Positions 36,179 to 45,270 of a stretch of 64,000 nucleotides of DNA are shown here, one piece after another. Each line of letters opens with the position of its first letter. The first letter of the stretch is position 1. Origin of the DNA: Aggregatilinea lenta (lineage in GTDB: Bacteria > Chloroflexota > Anaerolineae > Aggregatilineales > Aggregatilineaceae); contig NZ_BFCB01000001.1 in assembly GCF_003569045.1 (NCBI RefSeq), positions 214,874-278,873 on the forward strand, in the 5' to 3' direction. The notes below the pieces were generated by a model. That model had not been told where the DNA came from. It did no database searches and saw nothing but the letters and a program-made list of their open reading frames with translations. Made by a program: the position numbers and the translations under genes.

Positions 36179-37113
36179 TTGAACTCACCCGCCCCGGCAA
36201 AACCACGCTGGTGGTCGAAAATCCGGTCATGCCTGCCGCCGGGACGGTCGGCTTCGACGGCTCGGCCTACGCAGACCTGATCGACCTGAAGAAGCTGGGG
36301 GCTATCGTCACCAACCCGGTAAGCTGGCGGCCTCGCCACGCCGCACGCGGATCGCGCGTGGTCCCACTGCCCGCCGGGGCGCTGGTGCATACCGGCCTGC
36401 CGAATGGCGGGATCACCCGCGTGATCAAGCAGTACGCTGCGCGTTGGGCGCGCAGCTACGCTCCGATAATCGTACACCTCATCGGCACGCATCCCGACGA
36501 CGTGGCGCGCTGTGCGGCGGCGCTGGATGGGCGCGAGGGCGTGGCCGGGATCGAGCTGGGGCTGCACGACCAGGCCTCTCCGCAGGACGTGGCGATCCTG
36601 CTGGACGCGCTGCTGAGCGCCACACAGATCCCGGTGCTGGTGCAGGTGCCGCTCTATAACGCGCTGACGCTGGCGCAGGCCGCGCAGGACGCGGGCGCGG
36701 GCGGACTGGTGATTGCGGCGGCTCCGCGCGGCACGGCCCGCGATCCGGAAACGGGGCAGCTTGTGGGCGGGCGCGTCTATGGCCCGTGGCTGCACGCGCA
36801 GGCGCTGCGCGCGCTGGGCCAGATCGCGCAGATCGCGCAGATTCCGCTCATCGGCTGCGGCGGCATTCACTCCGCGAACGACGCGCGCGACTACCTGGAA
36901 GCGGGCGCGTCGGCGGTGCAGGTCGATACGCTGACGTGGGTCCAGCCCAAACAGTTGGAAGTCATCGCGCGCAACCTGGGCGGCCTGGAACTGACGCGCG
37001 CCAGCGGGGCGCTGGCCGACGAGTGGGAGCCGGGCATCGGCGACACGATCCTGCTGGAGCGCAAGGGCAAGCGCCGCAAGCCCGCCGATCCGCCGGAGAG
37101 CTTGCCGGAATAA
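36175..37113 (+). CDS. Dihydroorotate dehydrogenase-like FMN protein lacking the usual active-site motif
   Basis: 312 residues in the DHOD/PyrD class 1B framework: VENPVMPAAGTVGFD (instead of L-x-N-P-x-x-x-A-S-G), PLPAGALVHTGLPN (N-terminal FMN part), PLIGCGGIHSANDARDYLEAGASAVQV (phosphate-binding C-terminal part) are present. The catalytic loop of normal PyrD, N-x-S-C-P-N, is replaced by IELGLHDQA, and the V-K-L-x-P lysine strand by VQVPLYN. The catalytic Cys/Ser and Lys therefore seem to be missing. Together with the PyrK-like partner this suggests a repurposed flavoprotein, not a pyrimidine synthesis enzyme. The C-terminal tail is basic. Confidence 0.8.
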   Translation: MIELTRPGKTTLVVENPVMPAAGTVGFDGSAYADLIDLKKLGAIVTNPVSWRPRHAARGSRVVPLPAGALVHTGLPNGGITRVIKQYAARWARSYAPIIVHLIGTHPDDVARCAAALDGREGVAGIELGLHDQASPQDVAILLDALLSATQIPVLVQVPLYNALTLAQAAQDAGAGGLVIAAAPRGTARDPETGQLVGGRVYGPWLHAQALRALGQIAQIAQIPLIGCGGIHSANDARDYLEAGASAVQVDTLTWVQPKQLEVIARNLGGLELTRASGALADEWEPGIGDTILLERKGKRRKPADPPESLPE

Positions 37114-37166
37114 CCCCCGATCCGCTGGTATATGCCGCGTATGCGACGATCACCGGAAGCGAGACA

Positions 37167-37469
37167 ATGACCGGATCAGAAGGCACTATTCCACCCGAAC
37201 GCCAGCGGGGAAGCAGAGTGCTCACACGGATCGGGCCAGCGGGCGCGGATCAGCATCTCCGTGAAATGATGGGGCCGCTGGCGGTCGATCAGCAGATTCG
37301 AGGTGCAGTGATCCAATGCTGGCAGATGCTGAGGCCGGAGGAACGATCGGTCGAGGCAGTCGAGCAGATTATTCTCGGCGTCGTGCGGCGCGTTCTGGAC
37401 GACCTCAAGGAAGACGCCGCGACCTTCGGCTTCACGCCGGATGCTGACGCCGCCGAGGATGAAACGTAA
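37167..37469 (+). CDS. Hypothetical small helical protein
   Basis: 100 residues, not recognised. The core LREMMGPLAVDQQIRGAVIQCWQML and a second helix pair VEQIILGVVRRVLDDLKEDAATFG predict a soluble helical protein without membrane segments. It begins 53 bases after the DHOD-like gene on the same strand with only a weak ribosome binding site. Its acidic C-terminus is DADAAEDET. It may belong to the same operon. Confidence 0.6.
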   Translation: MTGSEGTIPPERQRGSRVLTRIGPAGADQHLREMMGPLAVDQQIRGAVIQCWQMLRPEERSVEAVEQIILGVVRRVLDDLKEDAATFGFTPDADAAEDET

Positions 37470-37481
37470 TAGACTACGGCT

Positions 37482-38318
37482 TTACTCCGTCACCGTGACC
37501 GCATACGCCCGGCACGCATCCAGCGCGGCGTCCATGTCGTCGATGACCTGCCCCTCGAAGTGCTCCGCGACCGGCAGCAGCAGATCCACGCCCCCCGGTG
37601 AGGCGTCCGCCTGGGCCAGCAGCCACGTCCGGCGCTGTTCCGGGGAACGCGCCAGCAGGCGCTGGCACGCCGCTTCGAACAACTCCAGCATCCAGCCGTA
37701 ACCCCACAACAGCACCCGTCCGCCCGGCGCGAGGTGGCCCACCGCCGCGTCGCGCAGCGCGTTGATCCGGGGCAGGTTGGCCGCGTCGAGCGTATCCCAC
37801 GTATCGAGGAAAATCGTGTCGTAGCGCGTCGTAACCGGCCCGGTGAGCGTCTCCACCACGTCGCCCAGCACGATGTCCAGCGGCACGTCGAGCGCGGCGG
37901 ACACGGTCGGCCCGACGATCTCGCGCACGACGGCGCTCTGTTCGATCACCGTGAAGCGCGTCGCCTCGCCCACGACCCCGGCGGCGGCATACTGCGGGTA
38001 GAGGCCCAGCCCCAGCCCGCCGATCAGCACGTGACCGCGCGTGCGCGAGGCGTTGTTGACCATCATGATGCGTTCCTGCGGCGTGTCGGACATCCACAGA
38101 CGCCCCTGCGGATCGAACAGCAGGCGCAGATCCACCGGATCGGTGAGGCGGTAGGGACGGTCGAAGATGGTGATCGCATCCACGGTGTGCTGCTCGACGC
38201 TGTACCCGCTCGAATGCCGGCCCGGCGGGATGGGTGTCACAGGCAAATCGAGCCAGGCCGTGTTCCATTCCCGGTCGTCGAAGTCGGGATCGAAGGGCGG
38301 CGGGGTGAACTCAGCCAT
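37482..38318 (-). CDS. Spermidine synthase-like / class I SAM methyltransferase fold protein
   Basis: 278 residues. The Rossmann segment HVLIGGLGLGLYPQYAA then FTVIEQSAVVREIV, VLGDVVETL and YDTIFLDTWDT are the spermine/spermidine synthase-like layout, with an aspartate-rich DTWDT motif where polyamine synthases have the aminopropyl acceptor site. The N-terminal beta domain (YRLTDPVDLRLLFDPQGRLWMSDTPQE) is also synthase-like. Whether it transfers an aminopropyl or a methyl group is not decided. Its ATG overlaps the LacI gene stop by 8 bases, an unusual coupling of a repressor and an enzyme. Confidence 0.75.
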   Translation of the reverse strand: MAEFTPPPFDPDFDDREWNTAWLDLPVTPIPPGRHSSGYSVEQHTVDAITIFDRPYRLTDPVDLRLLFDPQGRLWMSDTPQERIMMVNNASRTRGHVLIGGLGLGLYPQYAAAGVVGEATRFTVIEQSAVVREIVGPTVSAALDVPLDIVLGDVVETLTGPVTTRYDTIFLDTWDTLDAANLPRINALRDAAVGHLAPGGRVLLWGYGWMLELFEAACQRLLARSPEQRRTWLLAQADASPGGVDLLLPVAEHFEGQVIDDMDAALDACRAYAVTVTE

Positions 38319-39333
38319 CGACGCGATCCGGGTCGCTGCTGGCCCGCACGACCAGCGACGGCTCAAGCAGCAGGTGACGCTCGTATTCGGCGGTTCCGTA
38401 CAGCCCGTCCAGCAGCAGCGCCACCAGCCATTCGGCGATCATATCCAGCGGTGCGCGCACGCTGGTCAGCGGCGGGGTGAGCAGCGCGGCGGCAGGCAGA
38501 TCGCCGTAGCCCGTCACGGCCACGTCGCGCCCGACCGCGATCCCCGCTCCGGCGGCATAGCGCATCACCCCGGCGGCCAGCATATCGCTGGCGCAGGCGA
38601 TGGCGGTGGGCCGGATCTCGGCGGGCAGCGCCAGAAGCTGCTGCGCGGCGCGGAAACCGTCTTCGGGCGTGTTCTGCGCCGCAACCGACCAGCGCGCGTC
38701 GAGTTCGATCCCGGCGGCGGCCAGCGCGCGGCGGTAGCCCTCAGCGCAATCAGCGCCCGGCAGCGCCTCCGGCCACGTCACAAAGCCAATGCGCCGGTGT
38801 CCGCGCTCGACCAGATGCGCGACGGACAACGCGATCCCCAGCGCATCGTCCACACCCACGCGCGGCACATCGAGATCGACCTGCGTGCGGCCAAACGCCA
38901 CGAACGGGATCGCCAGCTCCAGCAGGCGCGCCACACGCGGATCGCCAGGCTGCACCGGAGCCAGCACGAAACCATCCACCCAGCCGGAATCGAAGAGGCT
39001 CACGTAGCTCTGCACAGGATCATCGGCGTCCGCAATGAAGGTCAGCACGTGGTAGCCCGCGCGCTCGACGGCGACCGACAGGTGATAGAGGAACCGCTGC
39101 ATGACGGCGATCCACTCGTCACCCGGATCGGTGTGCCACGCGAAGCCGATGATGCGGCTTTCCCCGGCGCGCAGGTTCTGGGCGATCACGCTGGGGCGGT
39201 ATTTCAGCTTGCGCGCCGCCGCGAGCACCTTCTGGCGTGTGGCCTCGCTGACGCGCCCGGTCCCGTTGAGCACGTACGACACCGTCGCGGTGGTGACGCC
39301 CGCCTCGCGGGCAACGTCTTTAATGGTCGCCAT
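38311..39333 (-). CDS. LacI family transcriptional regulator
   Basis: 340 residues. The N-terminal helix-turn-helix (MATIKDVAREAGVTTATVSYVLNG; read as KDVAREAGV and TATVSYVL) and hinge helix are typical; a periplasmic-binding-protein-like sugar domain (about 60-335) follows with the GFVTWPEALPGADC and TAIACASDMLAAGV signature positions. Probably a repressor responding to a sugar or nucleoside. The gene is read away from the TolB-like gene at 39491, whose promoter region it shares; the maltodextrin operon is 2.3 kb further right. Target operator sites were not found by eye. Confidence 0.95.
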   Translation of the reverse strand: MATIKDVAREAGVTTATVSYVLNGTGRVSEATRQKVLAAARKLKYRPSVIAQNLRAGESRIIGFAWHTDPGDEWIAVMQRFLYHLSVAVERAGYHVLTFIADADDPVQSYVSLFDSGWVDGFVLAPVQPGDPRVARLLELAIPFVAFGRTQVDLDVPRVGVDDALGIALSVAHLVERGHRRIGFVTWPEALPGADCAEGYRRALAAAGIELDARWSVAAQNTPEDGFRAAQQLLALPAEIRPTAIACASDMLAAGVMRYAAGAGIAVGRDVAVTGYGDLPAAALLTPPLTSVRAPLDMIAEWLVALLLDGLYGTAEYERHLLLEPSLVVRASSDPDRVDG

Positions 39334-39490
39334 GAGTTTCTTCGCTTAAAAATTAGGAAAGAGTCGCTGAATCCATTGTACCGTATTTACCCCCGTGAAA
39401 CCGTCCGGGGCTGGCGGACCGTATGGAACAGTAATGGGAGCGTACATCGCTGGAGGTAAATCGACCGCTGACGCAGATTGGAGGTGTCGT

Positions 39491-40732
39491 GTGAAAGTCT
39501 TCTCAGGAATCATTCTGCTGCTGGCGCTGCTGGTCGCGCCGGAAGCCAACAACGTTTTACCGTCCGCCGCCCAGGGCGACGCGGGCAATATCGCTATCGC
39601 CGGGAGCGACGGCAACCTCTACGTGTACGAGGTGGCGTCGGGCAAGACGACCTCGCTGACATCGGACGCCGTGCCCGGCATCAAGCAGTATAGCTGGCCG
39701 ACATGGTCCACAGACGGGCAGATGGCATACTTCGGGGTGGATCTCACGCGGGAAAGCGATCCGTACCGGCTGGGGATTTTTGTCCAGCCCGCTGGCAGCA
39801 GTGAGGCCGAACTCGTCTACAGCGCGCTCGACGAGACGTTCACCTACGCGTACTGGTCGCCCGCCGACTGCGCCGCAGGGGACTGCCGCGACCTCGCTGT
39901 GCTGTACACGGGCCGGAACGGGCTGGCGCTGCGCCGGGTGCGCGTGGCCGACGAGGTAATGATCAGCGAGTTGGGCACGGGCGGTCCGTTCTACTGGGAC
40001 TGGTCGCCGGATGGCCAGTCGATGCTGTGGGCGCGCAACGGCAACAGCCTCGAAATTTACGACATCATGGCGGAAACGGTCGTGACGCATCTGCCCGACA
40101 TACCGGGCCTGGAACGCGCGATCGACTGGTCGCCCGTGGACGACCGGCTGCTGGCCGCCGTGCGCGTCTCGCCGCAGCGCTCCGATCTGACCGTGTTCGA
40201 TGACGCGGCGCGGCAGGTTATCGCGCCGGGGCTGCGCGGCGTGGTCAGCTTCGAGTGGTCGCCGGATGGATCGCAGGTCGCATACGTGGCCGGAGACGCA
40301 GCGCTGCACGTCGTGAACGTGGCCGATCAAACCGAGGTCACCACCCCCATCGAGGACACGCTGGCGTTTTTCTGGTCTCCGGACGGATCGCGGATCGCCT
40401 ACCTGTCGCGGGTTCGCACGCCCGGCGGCACGCTGGCGAAGCCCGCGCGGCAGGTCGAGCTGCGCCTGCAGTGGAGCACGCTCGACGTGGCGACCGATCG
40501 CACGACCGGGCTGAGCGCCTTCCTGCCCAGCGAAGATATGCTCTACTACCTGAACTTCTACGACCAGTTCGCCCGCAGCCACCGGCTGTGGTCGCCGGAT
40601 AGCCGCTACCTCGTCTACGGCGAGGTGCTGGCGGACGGCGGACCTGTAGTCACGCTGCTGGACACGCAAACGCCCTCGCAGACGCCCGTCAAGCTCATGG
40701 ACGGTTCGATTGGCATTTTTAGCTGGGACTAG
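39491..40732 (+). CDS. Secreted TolB-like beta-propeller protein
   Basis: 413 residues starting at GTG 39491, with GGAGGTG upstream. A signal peptide (VFSGIILLLALLVAPEANNVLPSAAQG) leads into repeated propeller blades: YSWPTWSTDGQMAYF, DWSPDGQSMLWA, EWSPDGSQVAYV, FFWSPDGSRIAYL, LWSPDSRYLVYG. About six blades are visible, like TolB/WD40 exported proteins. It could bind peptides or sugars at the surface. It shares no obvious operon. Compared with the similar protein at 31065, base composition matches the chromosome. Confidence 0.75.
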   Translation: MKVFSGIILLLALLVAPEANNVLPSAAQGDAGNIAIAGSDGNLYVYEVASGKTTSLTSDAVPGIKQYSWPTWSTDGQMAYFGVDLTRESDPYRLGIFVQPAGSSEAELVYSALDETFTYAYWSPADCAAGDCRDLAVLYTGRNGLALRRVRVADEVMISELGTGGPFYWDWSPDGQSMLWARNGNSLEIYDIMAETVVTHLPDIPGLERAIDWSPVDDRLLAAVRVSPQRSDLTVFDDAARQVIAPGLRGVVSFEWSPDGSQVAYVAGDAALHVVNVADQTEVTTPIEDTLAFFWSPDGSRIAYLSRVRTPGGTLAKPARQVELRLQWSTLDVATDRTTGLSAFLPSEDMLYYLNFYDQFARSHRLWSPDSRYLVYGEVLADGGPVVTLLDTQTPSQTPVKLMDGSIGIFSWD

Positions 40733-40810
40733 GGATTAGGGGATAGGGAAGGAAAGGCTGGCACTATGGAGGTTACCGAAAAATTCGGCTTATGGGGAAG
40801 GCTGAAGGTT

Positions 40811-40881
40811 TACCTCATCCCTTAACCCCCAGCCCCTTTTCCGCTCTCCAATCGGATTGGAGAAGGGCCAGGGGTGAAGTT
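40811..40881. repeat. CTCTCCAATC/GATTGGAGA repeat, CCAGCCCC-extended
   Basis: CTCATCCCTTAACCCCCAGCCCC, then CGCTCTCCAATCGGATTGGAGA and AGGGCCAGGGGTGAAG. A longer variant of the family, located just before the Imm-5-like gene. Confidence 0.65.
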
Positions 40882-40969
40882 CTTTTTCTGTTCTTCTTTT
40901 CGGAGCTTCACTTACAGAACGAGGCGCATCATAATAGTCGGGGCAGACGGCACACAAAGAGGCAGCCCA

Positions 40970-41485
40970 ATGATTTTCAGCAAGATCCGAGACCCCAGGT
41001 TTATTACCGTGCGTCGCGGCGGCACCCTGCAGGATGCCGATCATCATCTTCTTGCCATGTGGGCGGCCGATTGCGCGCAGCACGTGCTGCATTTCTTCGA
41101 GGAAGCGCAGCCCGGTGACAACCGTCCGCGCCATGCGATTGAGCAGGCGCGCACGTGGGTGCGGGGTGACGTGTCGATGACGCAGGCCCGTACCGCCGCA
41201 GGGCACGCGATGGGCGCGGCCCGAGATCTGAGCGGCGCGGCGCGGGAAGCCGCTTACGCCGCCGGGAAAGCGGCAGCAGTGGCACATGTGGCCGCGCACG
41301 AGCTGGGCGCAGCAGCCTATGCGATCAGGGCTGCACGCGCGGCAGCGACCGAAGCTGAACGGGTGGAGGCCGGTCGCCAGGAATGCCAGTGGCAGCGCGC
41401 GCAGCTTCCCGACGAAATCCGGGAACTTGTGCTTGACGACCAGCGACTGCGCAACCAGTACTGCTGGTTCGTGTTCGACTGCTGA
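40970..41485 (+). CDS. Imm-5-like putative immunity protein
   Basis: 171 residues of almost pure Ala-rich helix: WAADCAQHVLHFFEEAQPGDNRPRHAIEQARTWVRGD (read as CAQHVLHFFEE and RPRHAIEQARTW), AAGHAMGAARDL and AARAAATEAERVEAGRQECQWQRAQLP. The 'W-A-x-x-C-A...D-x-R-P-x-x-A-I-x-x-x-x-x-W' pattern is that of the Imm-5-like proteins often listed as immunity proteins of polymorphic toxin systems. No toxin gene is next to it, so it may be a stray or function otherwise. Start 40970 has AGAGGCAG upstream. Confidence 0.75.
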   Translation: MIFSKIRDPRFITVRRGGTLQDADHHLLAMWAADCAQHVLHFFEEAQPGDNRPRHAIEQARTWVRGDVSMTQARTAAGHAMGAARDLSGAAREAAYAAGKAAAVAHVAAHELGAAAYAIRAARAAATEAERVEAGRQECQWQRAQLPDEIRELVLDDQRLRNQYCWFVFDC

Positions 41486-41560
41486 CCGGTTCGCCCAGAC
41501 CACTGCGTCTAACTGTGGCAGCCGCTCTCGAAAATCAGCACAATCGTTTGACTGGTGCTG

Positions 41561-41618
41561 TGGGGAACGGGATCAGGATCAGAGCAGCGCGCCCCGAACT
41601 CTGATCCCTGTTCCCCAT
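41561..41618. repeat. Inverted repeat GGGGAACGGGATCAG...CTGATCCCTGTTCCCC
   Basis: Arms GGGGAACGGGATCAG (41562-41576, with a second ATCAG unit) and CTCTGATCCCTGTTCCCC (41599-41616). It lies between convergent genes and may terminate both; it resembles no other repeat in the window. Confidence 0.65.
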
Positions 41619-41631
41619 TTCCTACACTCTG

Positions 41632-44600
41632 TTACCCGCAGGCGTCCAGATCGCGCCACTTGGCGACGGTGTCGTCGGTCGCCAGCGTGTCCTCGCCTTC
41701 CGCCAGGGTCGCGGTCAGCTGCCGGTTGGCGATCTCCTCGCAGTCCGGCCCCTTCTCGACCTGATCCCAACTGCCACGCGCGAACTTGTATTCCATGCGC
41801 GCGCCTTCGGGGATCTGCAGCGTCAGCGTCCAGTGCGTGTCGTCCACCTGCTCCATCAGCAGCCCGGCGGGGTCCCAGCTTGGGTAGTCGGACGTACCGA
41901 AGCTGCCCGCCAGGTACACGTCGCCCTCGGTGGTTTCCGGCACGGTGACGTTGAACACCACCGGAACCATGCCCTGCGTGACGCTCACGCCTTCGGCCAG
42001 GGCCGGATCGGACTCGTTCAGCGAGCTGTCCACCGCCGTCACCGCGTAGGCGTAGTCCGTGCCTTCGGCCACGGCCTTGTCGGTGTACGTCGCGCCCTGG
42101 TCCATCGGAACCTCGGCCAGCAGCGACTGCTCGCCGCCGTCCTCGGAGCGGTAGACGCGGTACGCGTACAGATCGTCCGCCACCGACGGCTCCCAGGTCA
42201 GGATCACGCCGGAGAGCGTCGCGCGTTTCACGGTCAGCCCTTCAGGCGCGGGGGGCGGCGTCGTATCGTCGGACGCCTGCACCGTCACCTGCGGGTAGGT
42301 GCCGTCGCTGTACGTAGCGAGCGTCCACGACTCGCCCGCGTTGGTGCTGAAGCGCGCCATGGCTCTGTAGTCCCCGGCCTCGCCGGGCGTGAGAGATGCT
42401 GCGTAGACGTCCGCGCCGTCGAGATCCTCGACGTACTGCATTGGCGTCCAGTCGAGAGATTCAAAAGCGACGGGCGGAGTCGGATCCAGCGCCGCTTCGG
42501 CCAGCACGCCCGGCGCTGCGCCTTCCGCTTCCGTCACGCCTGTGATGGTGATTGCAGCCTGGATATCCACCGTCGCGCCCACCGTCAGCGGCACGACCAG
42601 CGGCTCGGCAGGCGCCTCAGTCGCGGGCGCGCCGTCTACCACGTAGGCCACGGAGTCGATGGTCGCCGCCGGGATCGCCTGGGCGCTTTCGCCCTGCGCG
42701 CCGACCAGCCCGTCTTCACCCACGGCGGCCACCGTGTAGAAATAGCGGAAACCGTTGGCGACGCTCGTATCCTCGAACGTCGTACCGGCCACGAGCGCGT
42801 TGCTGACCGGCTCGAAGCCGCCCGCCGCGACCGGGCTGCGATACACCACATAGCCCGACGCGCCCTCGACGGCGTCCCAGCTCAGCGCCACGCTGCCCGC
42901 GCTGCCTTCGGCGCTCAGGCCGGTGGGCGGCTCCGGCGCAGCGAACGGCGCATCTGCCGTCACCGTCCAGGCGTTGCCGCTGTTGGCCGGGACGGTCACG
43001 CTGGCCGTGCCGCCATCCGTGCTGATCGAATCGGCTTCGAAGACTGGCAGCAGCGTCAGCCCCGTGGGCAGCAGCCCGCCGAAGTCCAGATCGACCGTCT
43101 GATCGTCCGCGCTGTTGTTCAGCACGACGACCGCCGCGTTGCCGCTGGCCGCATCGGTGCGCAGGAAGGCGTAGATGCCGCTCGCGTCGTCCGCCAGCAG
43201 CGGGATCATCGCGCCTTCGCGCAGGGCGGGATTAGCGTGACGCAGCGCGCCCAACGCCTGATAGTAGGACAGCATATCCTCGTCCGGCGCGGGATAGGCG
43301 TCGCCTTCCGTGTCCGTCCAGGGATACGGCGCGCGGTTGTACGGATCGTCTTGCAGGTTACCGCCGCTGTCGGGGATGCTGGGCGCGTCGATGGCGATCT
43401 CGTCGCCATAGTACACGGTCGGCGCGCCGGGCATGGTGTACTGGAACAGCGCGGCTAGCTTTTGAAGCTGCGGATCGTCACCCACCACGAAGAACAGGCG
43501 CGACGTGTCGTGGCTGTCGAGCAGGTTCATCATGGCGTGATAGGCCATCGGCGGATAGTCTTCCTCGATGGCGCGCACCGATGCCTCGGCTTCACTCGGC
43601 GTCAGCGCATAGATGATGCGGTCGCCGTTCGAGTCGTTGTCGGTGTACTGCTCGTCGCGCACGAAGCCCAAAATCGCGCTGCGCAGGCGGTAATTCATGG
43701 TCGAGTCCCACTCTTTGCCGAGCAGCCAGCGCGAGGCGTCGCCCCATTCCTCGCCGATGATCACCGCTTCGGGATCGACCTGCCGCACCACGGAGCGGAA
43801 CGCCTCCCAGTACAGCGTGCCGCGCCCGCCGGGATCGATGTCGCCCGCCACGTCCAGCCGCCAGCCGCCGATGCCCGCCGCGCCCCAGGTGCGCGCAACG
43901 CTGTCGTCGTCCAGGAAGACGTACTCGCGCGGGCCGATCTGCGAGCTGTCGATCTTGGGAATGGTGTCGAACCCGGCCCAGGACGTGTAGTACGTCGCGC
44001 CGTCGGGGTTGTCCACGCAGGCGTCGGGTTGGTTGAGGCGTGGCGCGATGAACAGGAACCAGTCGCGGTAGGGTGAGTCGAGTTCCTCGCACGCGCCCGC
44101 CTTGCCGTAGAAGCGGTGGTAGCGGTCGAAAAACACGCTGTCCGACGAGAGATGATTGAACACGCCGTCCAGGATGATGGTGATGCCGCGCGCATCGGCT
44201 TCCTGCACCAGCGTCTCGAAGATCTCCATGTCGCCCAGGTACGGGTCAATCGCCTTGAAGTCGGCGGTGTCGTAGCGGTGGTTCGAGCGCGCCTCGAAGA
44301 TCGGGTTGAAGTAGATCGCCGTCACGCCGAGGTCTTGCAGGTAGTCCAGCTTTTCGATCACGCCCGCGAGGTCGCCGCCGTAAAAGTCGCTGTTATAGTA
44401 GCCCTCGCCGCTGGGGGCCGTAGTCGCGCGCCCATCGACGGGTTCCTCGTTCCACGTCTCGTGGAACAGCAGCGGCAGGCTGCCGTAGAACACTTCCTCG
44501 CCGTCCACGGGGTCGTTGCCGGTGTCGCCGTTGCGGAAGCGGTCGGGGAAGATCTGGTAGATGATCGCGTTGCGCATCCATTCGGGCGTGTAGAACTCCG

Positions 44601-45114
44601 GATCGTAGACCGTGATCTGGTAGCTCAGGTCCGGGCTTTGCGCGTAGGCCGCGCCGGAGCCGCCCTCCCGTGACGCGACGGTGTTGCCGCCGTCGGGCCG
44701 GGTGTCGTCCTCGTAGTAGAGCGTCTCGCCGCCTTTGGACAGGATGAAGCGATACCAGTAGACGGTCGTCTGGCGGCCCACGTCCACCGGCACTTCCCAC
44801 AGGTCATAGCCGTCGGGCGTGGTCGCCGCGACGCTCATCGGAATGAGCTGTTGCGCTTCGTCTTCGGCGTCAAACAGCCGTAGCTGCACGCTGTCGAGGT
44901 CGCCCGCCGCCGCGCGCAGGCGCAGCGTGACGGTCGTTTCCGTGGTCACCGCGCCGCCGGGCGTGCGGTAAAGCGAGTCGCGGCTGTCGTGCAGCAGCGC
45001 CGCCTGATCGATGCCGTCCTGCGCGCGCGCAGGCGTGGCCGTCAACGGCAGCGCGGCCAGCAAGACCGCCGCCACCAGGATCGCGGTCAAAACACTCTTG
45101 GACTTACGCCACAT
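41632..45114 (-). CDS. Secreted multidomain alpha-amylase/neopullulanase with FN3 and CBM20 modules
   Basis: 1160 residues; starch-degrading exoenzyme. Signal peptide 1-32 (ends TPARAQ), an N-terminal beta domain of the neopullulanase type, then a GH13 barrel with DGVFNH (about 315), GWRLDVAGD (nucleophile Asp, about 418), IIGEEWGD (acid/base Glu, about 453) and DSHDTSR (about 533). After the C-domain come FN3-like modules (about 715-800 and 955-1050), an undefined beta region between them, and a C-terminal CBM20-like domain (about 1060-1160). The product would be imported by the adjacent MalEFG-like system. The ATG at 45114 has AGGAGAAC upstream; an in-frame start at 45285 would hide the signal peptide. 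Confidence 0.93.
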   Translation of the reverse strand: MWRKSKSVLTAILVAAVLLAALPLTATPARAQDGIDQAALLHDSRDSLYRTPGGAVTTETTVTLRLRAAAGDLDSVQLRLFDAEDEAQQLIPMSVAATTPDGYDLWEVPVDVGRQTTVYWYRFILSKGGETLYYEDDTRPDGGNTVASREGGSGAAYAQSPDLSYQITVYDPEFYTPEWMRNAIIYQIFPDRFRNGDTGNDPVDGEEVFYGSLPLLFHETWNEEPVDGRATTAPSGEGYYNSDFYGGDLAGVIEKLDYLQDLGVTAIYFNPIFEARSNHRYDTADFKAIDPYLGDMEIFETLVQEADARGITIILDGVFNHLSSDSVFFDRYHRFYGKAGACEELDSPYRDWFLFIAPRLNQPDACVDNPDGATYYTSWAGFDTIPKIDSSQIGPREYVFLDDDSVARTWGAAGIGGWRLDVAGDIDPGGRGTLYWEAFRSVVRQVDPEAVIIGEEWGDASRWLLGKEWDSTMNYRLRSAILGFVRDEQYTDNDSNGDRIIYALTPSEAEASVRAIEEDYPPMAYHAMMNLLDSHDTSRLFFVVGDDPQLQKLAALFQYTMPGAPTVYYGDEIAIDAPSIPDSGGNLQDDPYNRAPYPWTDTEGDAYPAPDEDMLSYYQALGALRHANPALREGAMIPLLADDASGIYAFLRTDAASGNAAVVVLNNSADDQTVDLDFGGLLPTGLTLLPVFEADSISTDGGTASVTVPANSGNAWTVTADAPFAAPEPPTGLSAEGSAGSVALSWDAVEGASGYVVYRSPVAAGGFEPVSNALVAGTTFEDTSVANGFRYFYTVAAVGEDGLVGAQGESAQAIPAATIDSVAYVVDGAPATEAPAEPLVVPLTVGATVDIQAAITITGVTEAEGAAPGVLAEAALDPTPPVAFESLDWTPMQYVEDLDGADVYAASLTPGEAGDYRAMARFSTNAGESWTLATYSDGTYPQVTVQASDDTTPPPAPEGLTVKRATLSGVILTWEPSVADDLYAYRVYRSEDGGEQSLLAEVPMDQGATYTDKAVAEGTDYAYAVTAVDSSLNESDPALAEGVSVTQGMVPVVFNVTVPETTEGDVYLAGSFGTSDYPSWDPAGLLMEQVDDTHWTLTLQIPEGARMEYKFARGSWDQVEKGPDCEEIANRQLTATLAEGEDTLATDDTVAKWRDLDACG

Positions 45115-45234
45115 AGAGAGTTCTCCTATTTGAATATGCCGCCGGGGGAAAACAATAACGGGCGAACAAACGATGCAATCTGCATAATTGCCCCCCATCC
45201 TCTGTCCCGTCCAACGCACGCGGCGGGGAAGGGA

Positions 45235-45262
45235 AACGGGCGGGGCAAGCTCCGCCCACGAG
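45235..45262. repeat. GGGCGGGGC/GCTCCGCCC palindrome
   Basis: GGGCGGGGCAAGCTCCGCCC between malG and the amylase gene. A relative of the 26126 element without the GTA ends. Confidence 0.55.
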
Positions 45263-45270
45263 CCATAGGT

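Noticed and set aside
36175..37113. Calling the DHOD-like gene pyrD
   Set aside because: The catalytic N-x-S-C-P-N loop and the conserved Lys strand are missing, so the symbol would imply an unproven function.
41833..43458. A 541-codon open frame on the plus strand antisense to the amylase gene
   Set aside because: It is a shadow of the GC-rich amylase gene; the peptide is Arg/His/Gly-rich with no family signature, while the opposite strand has a complete GH13 enzyme.
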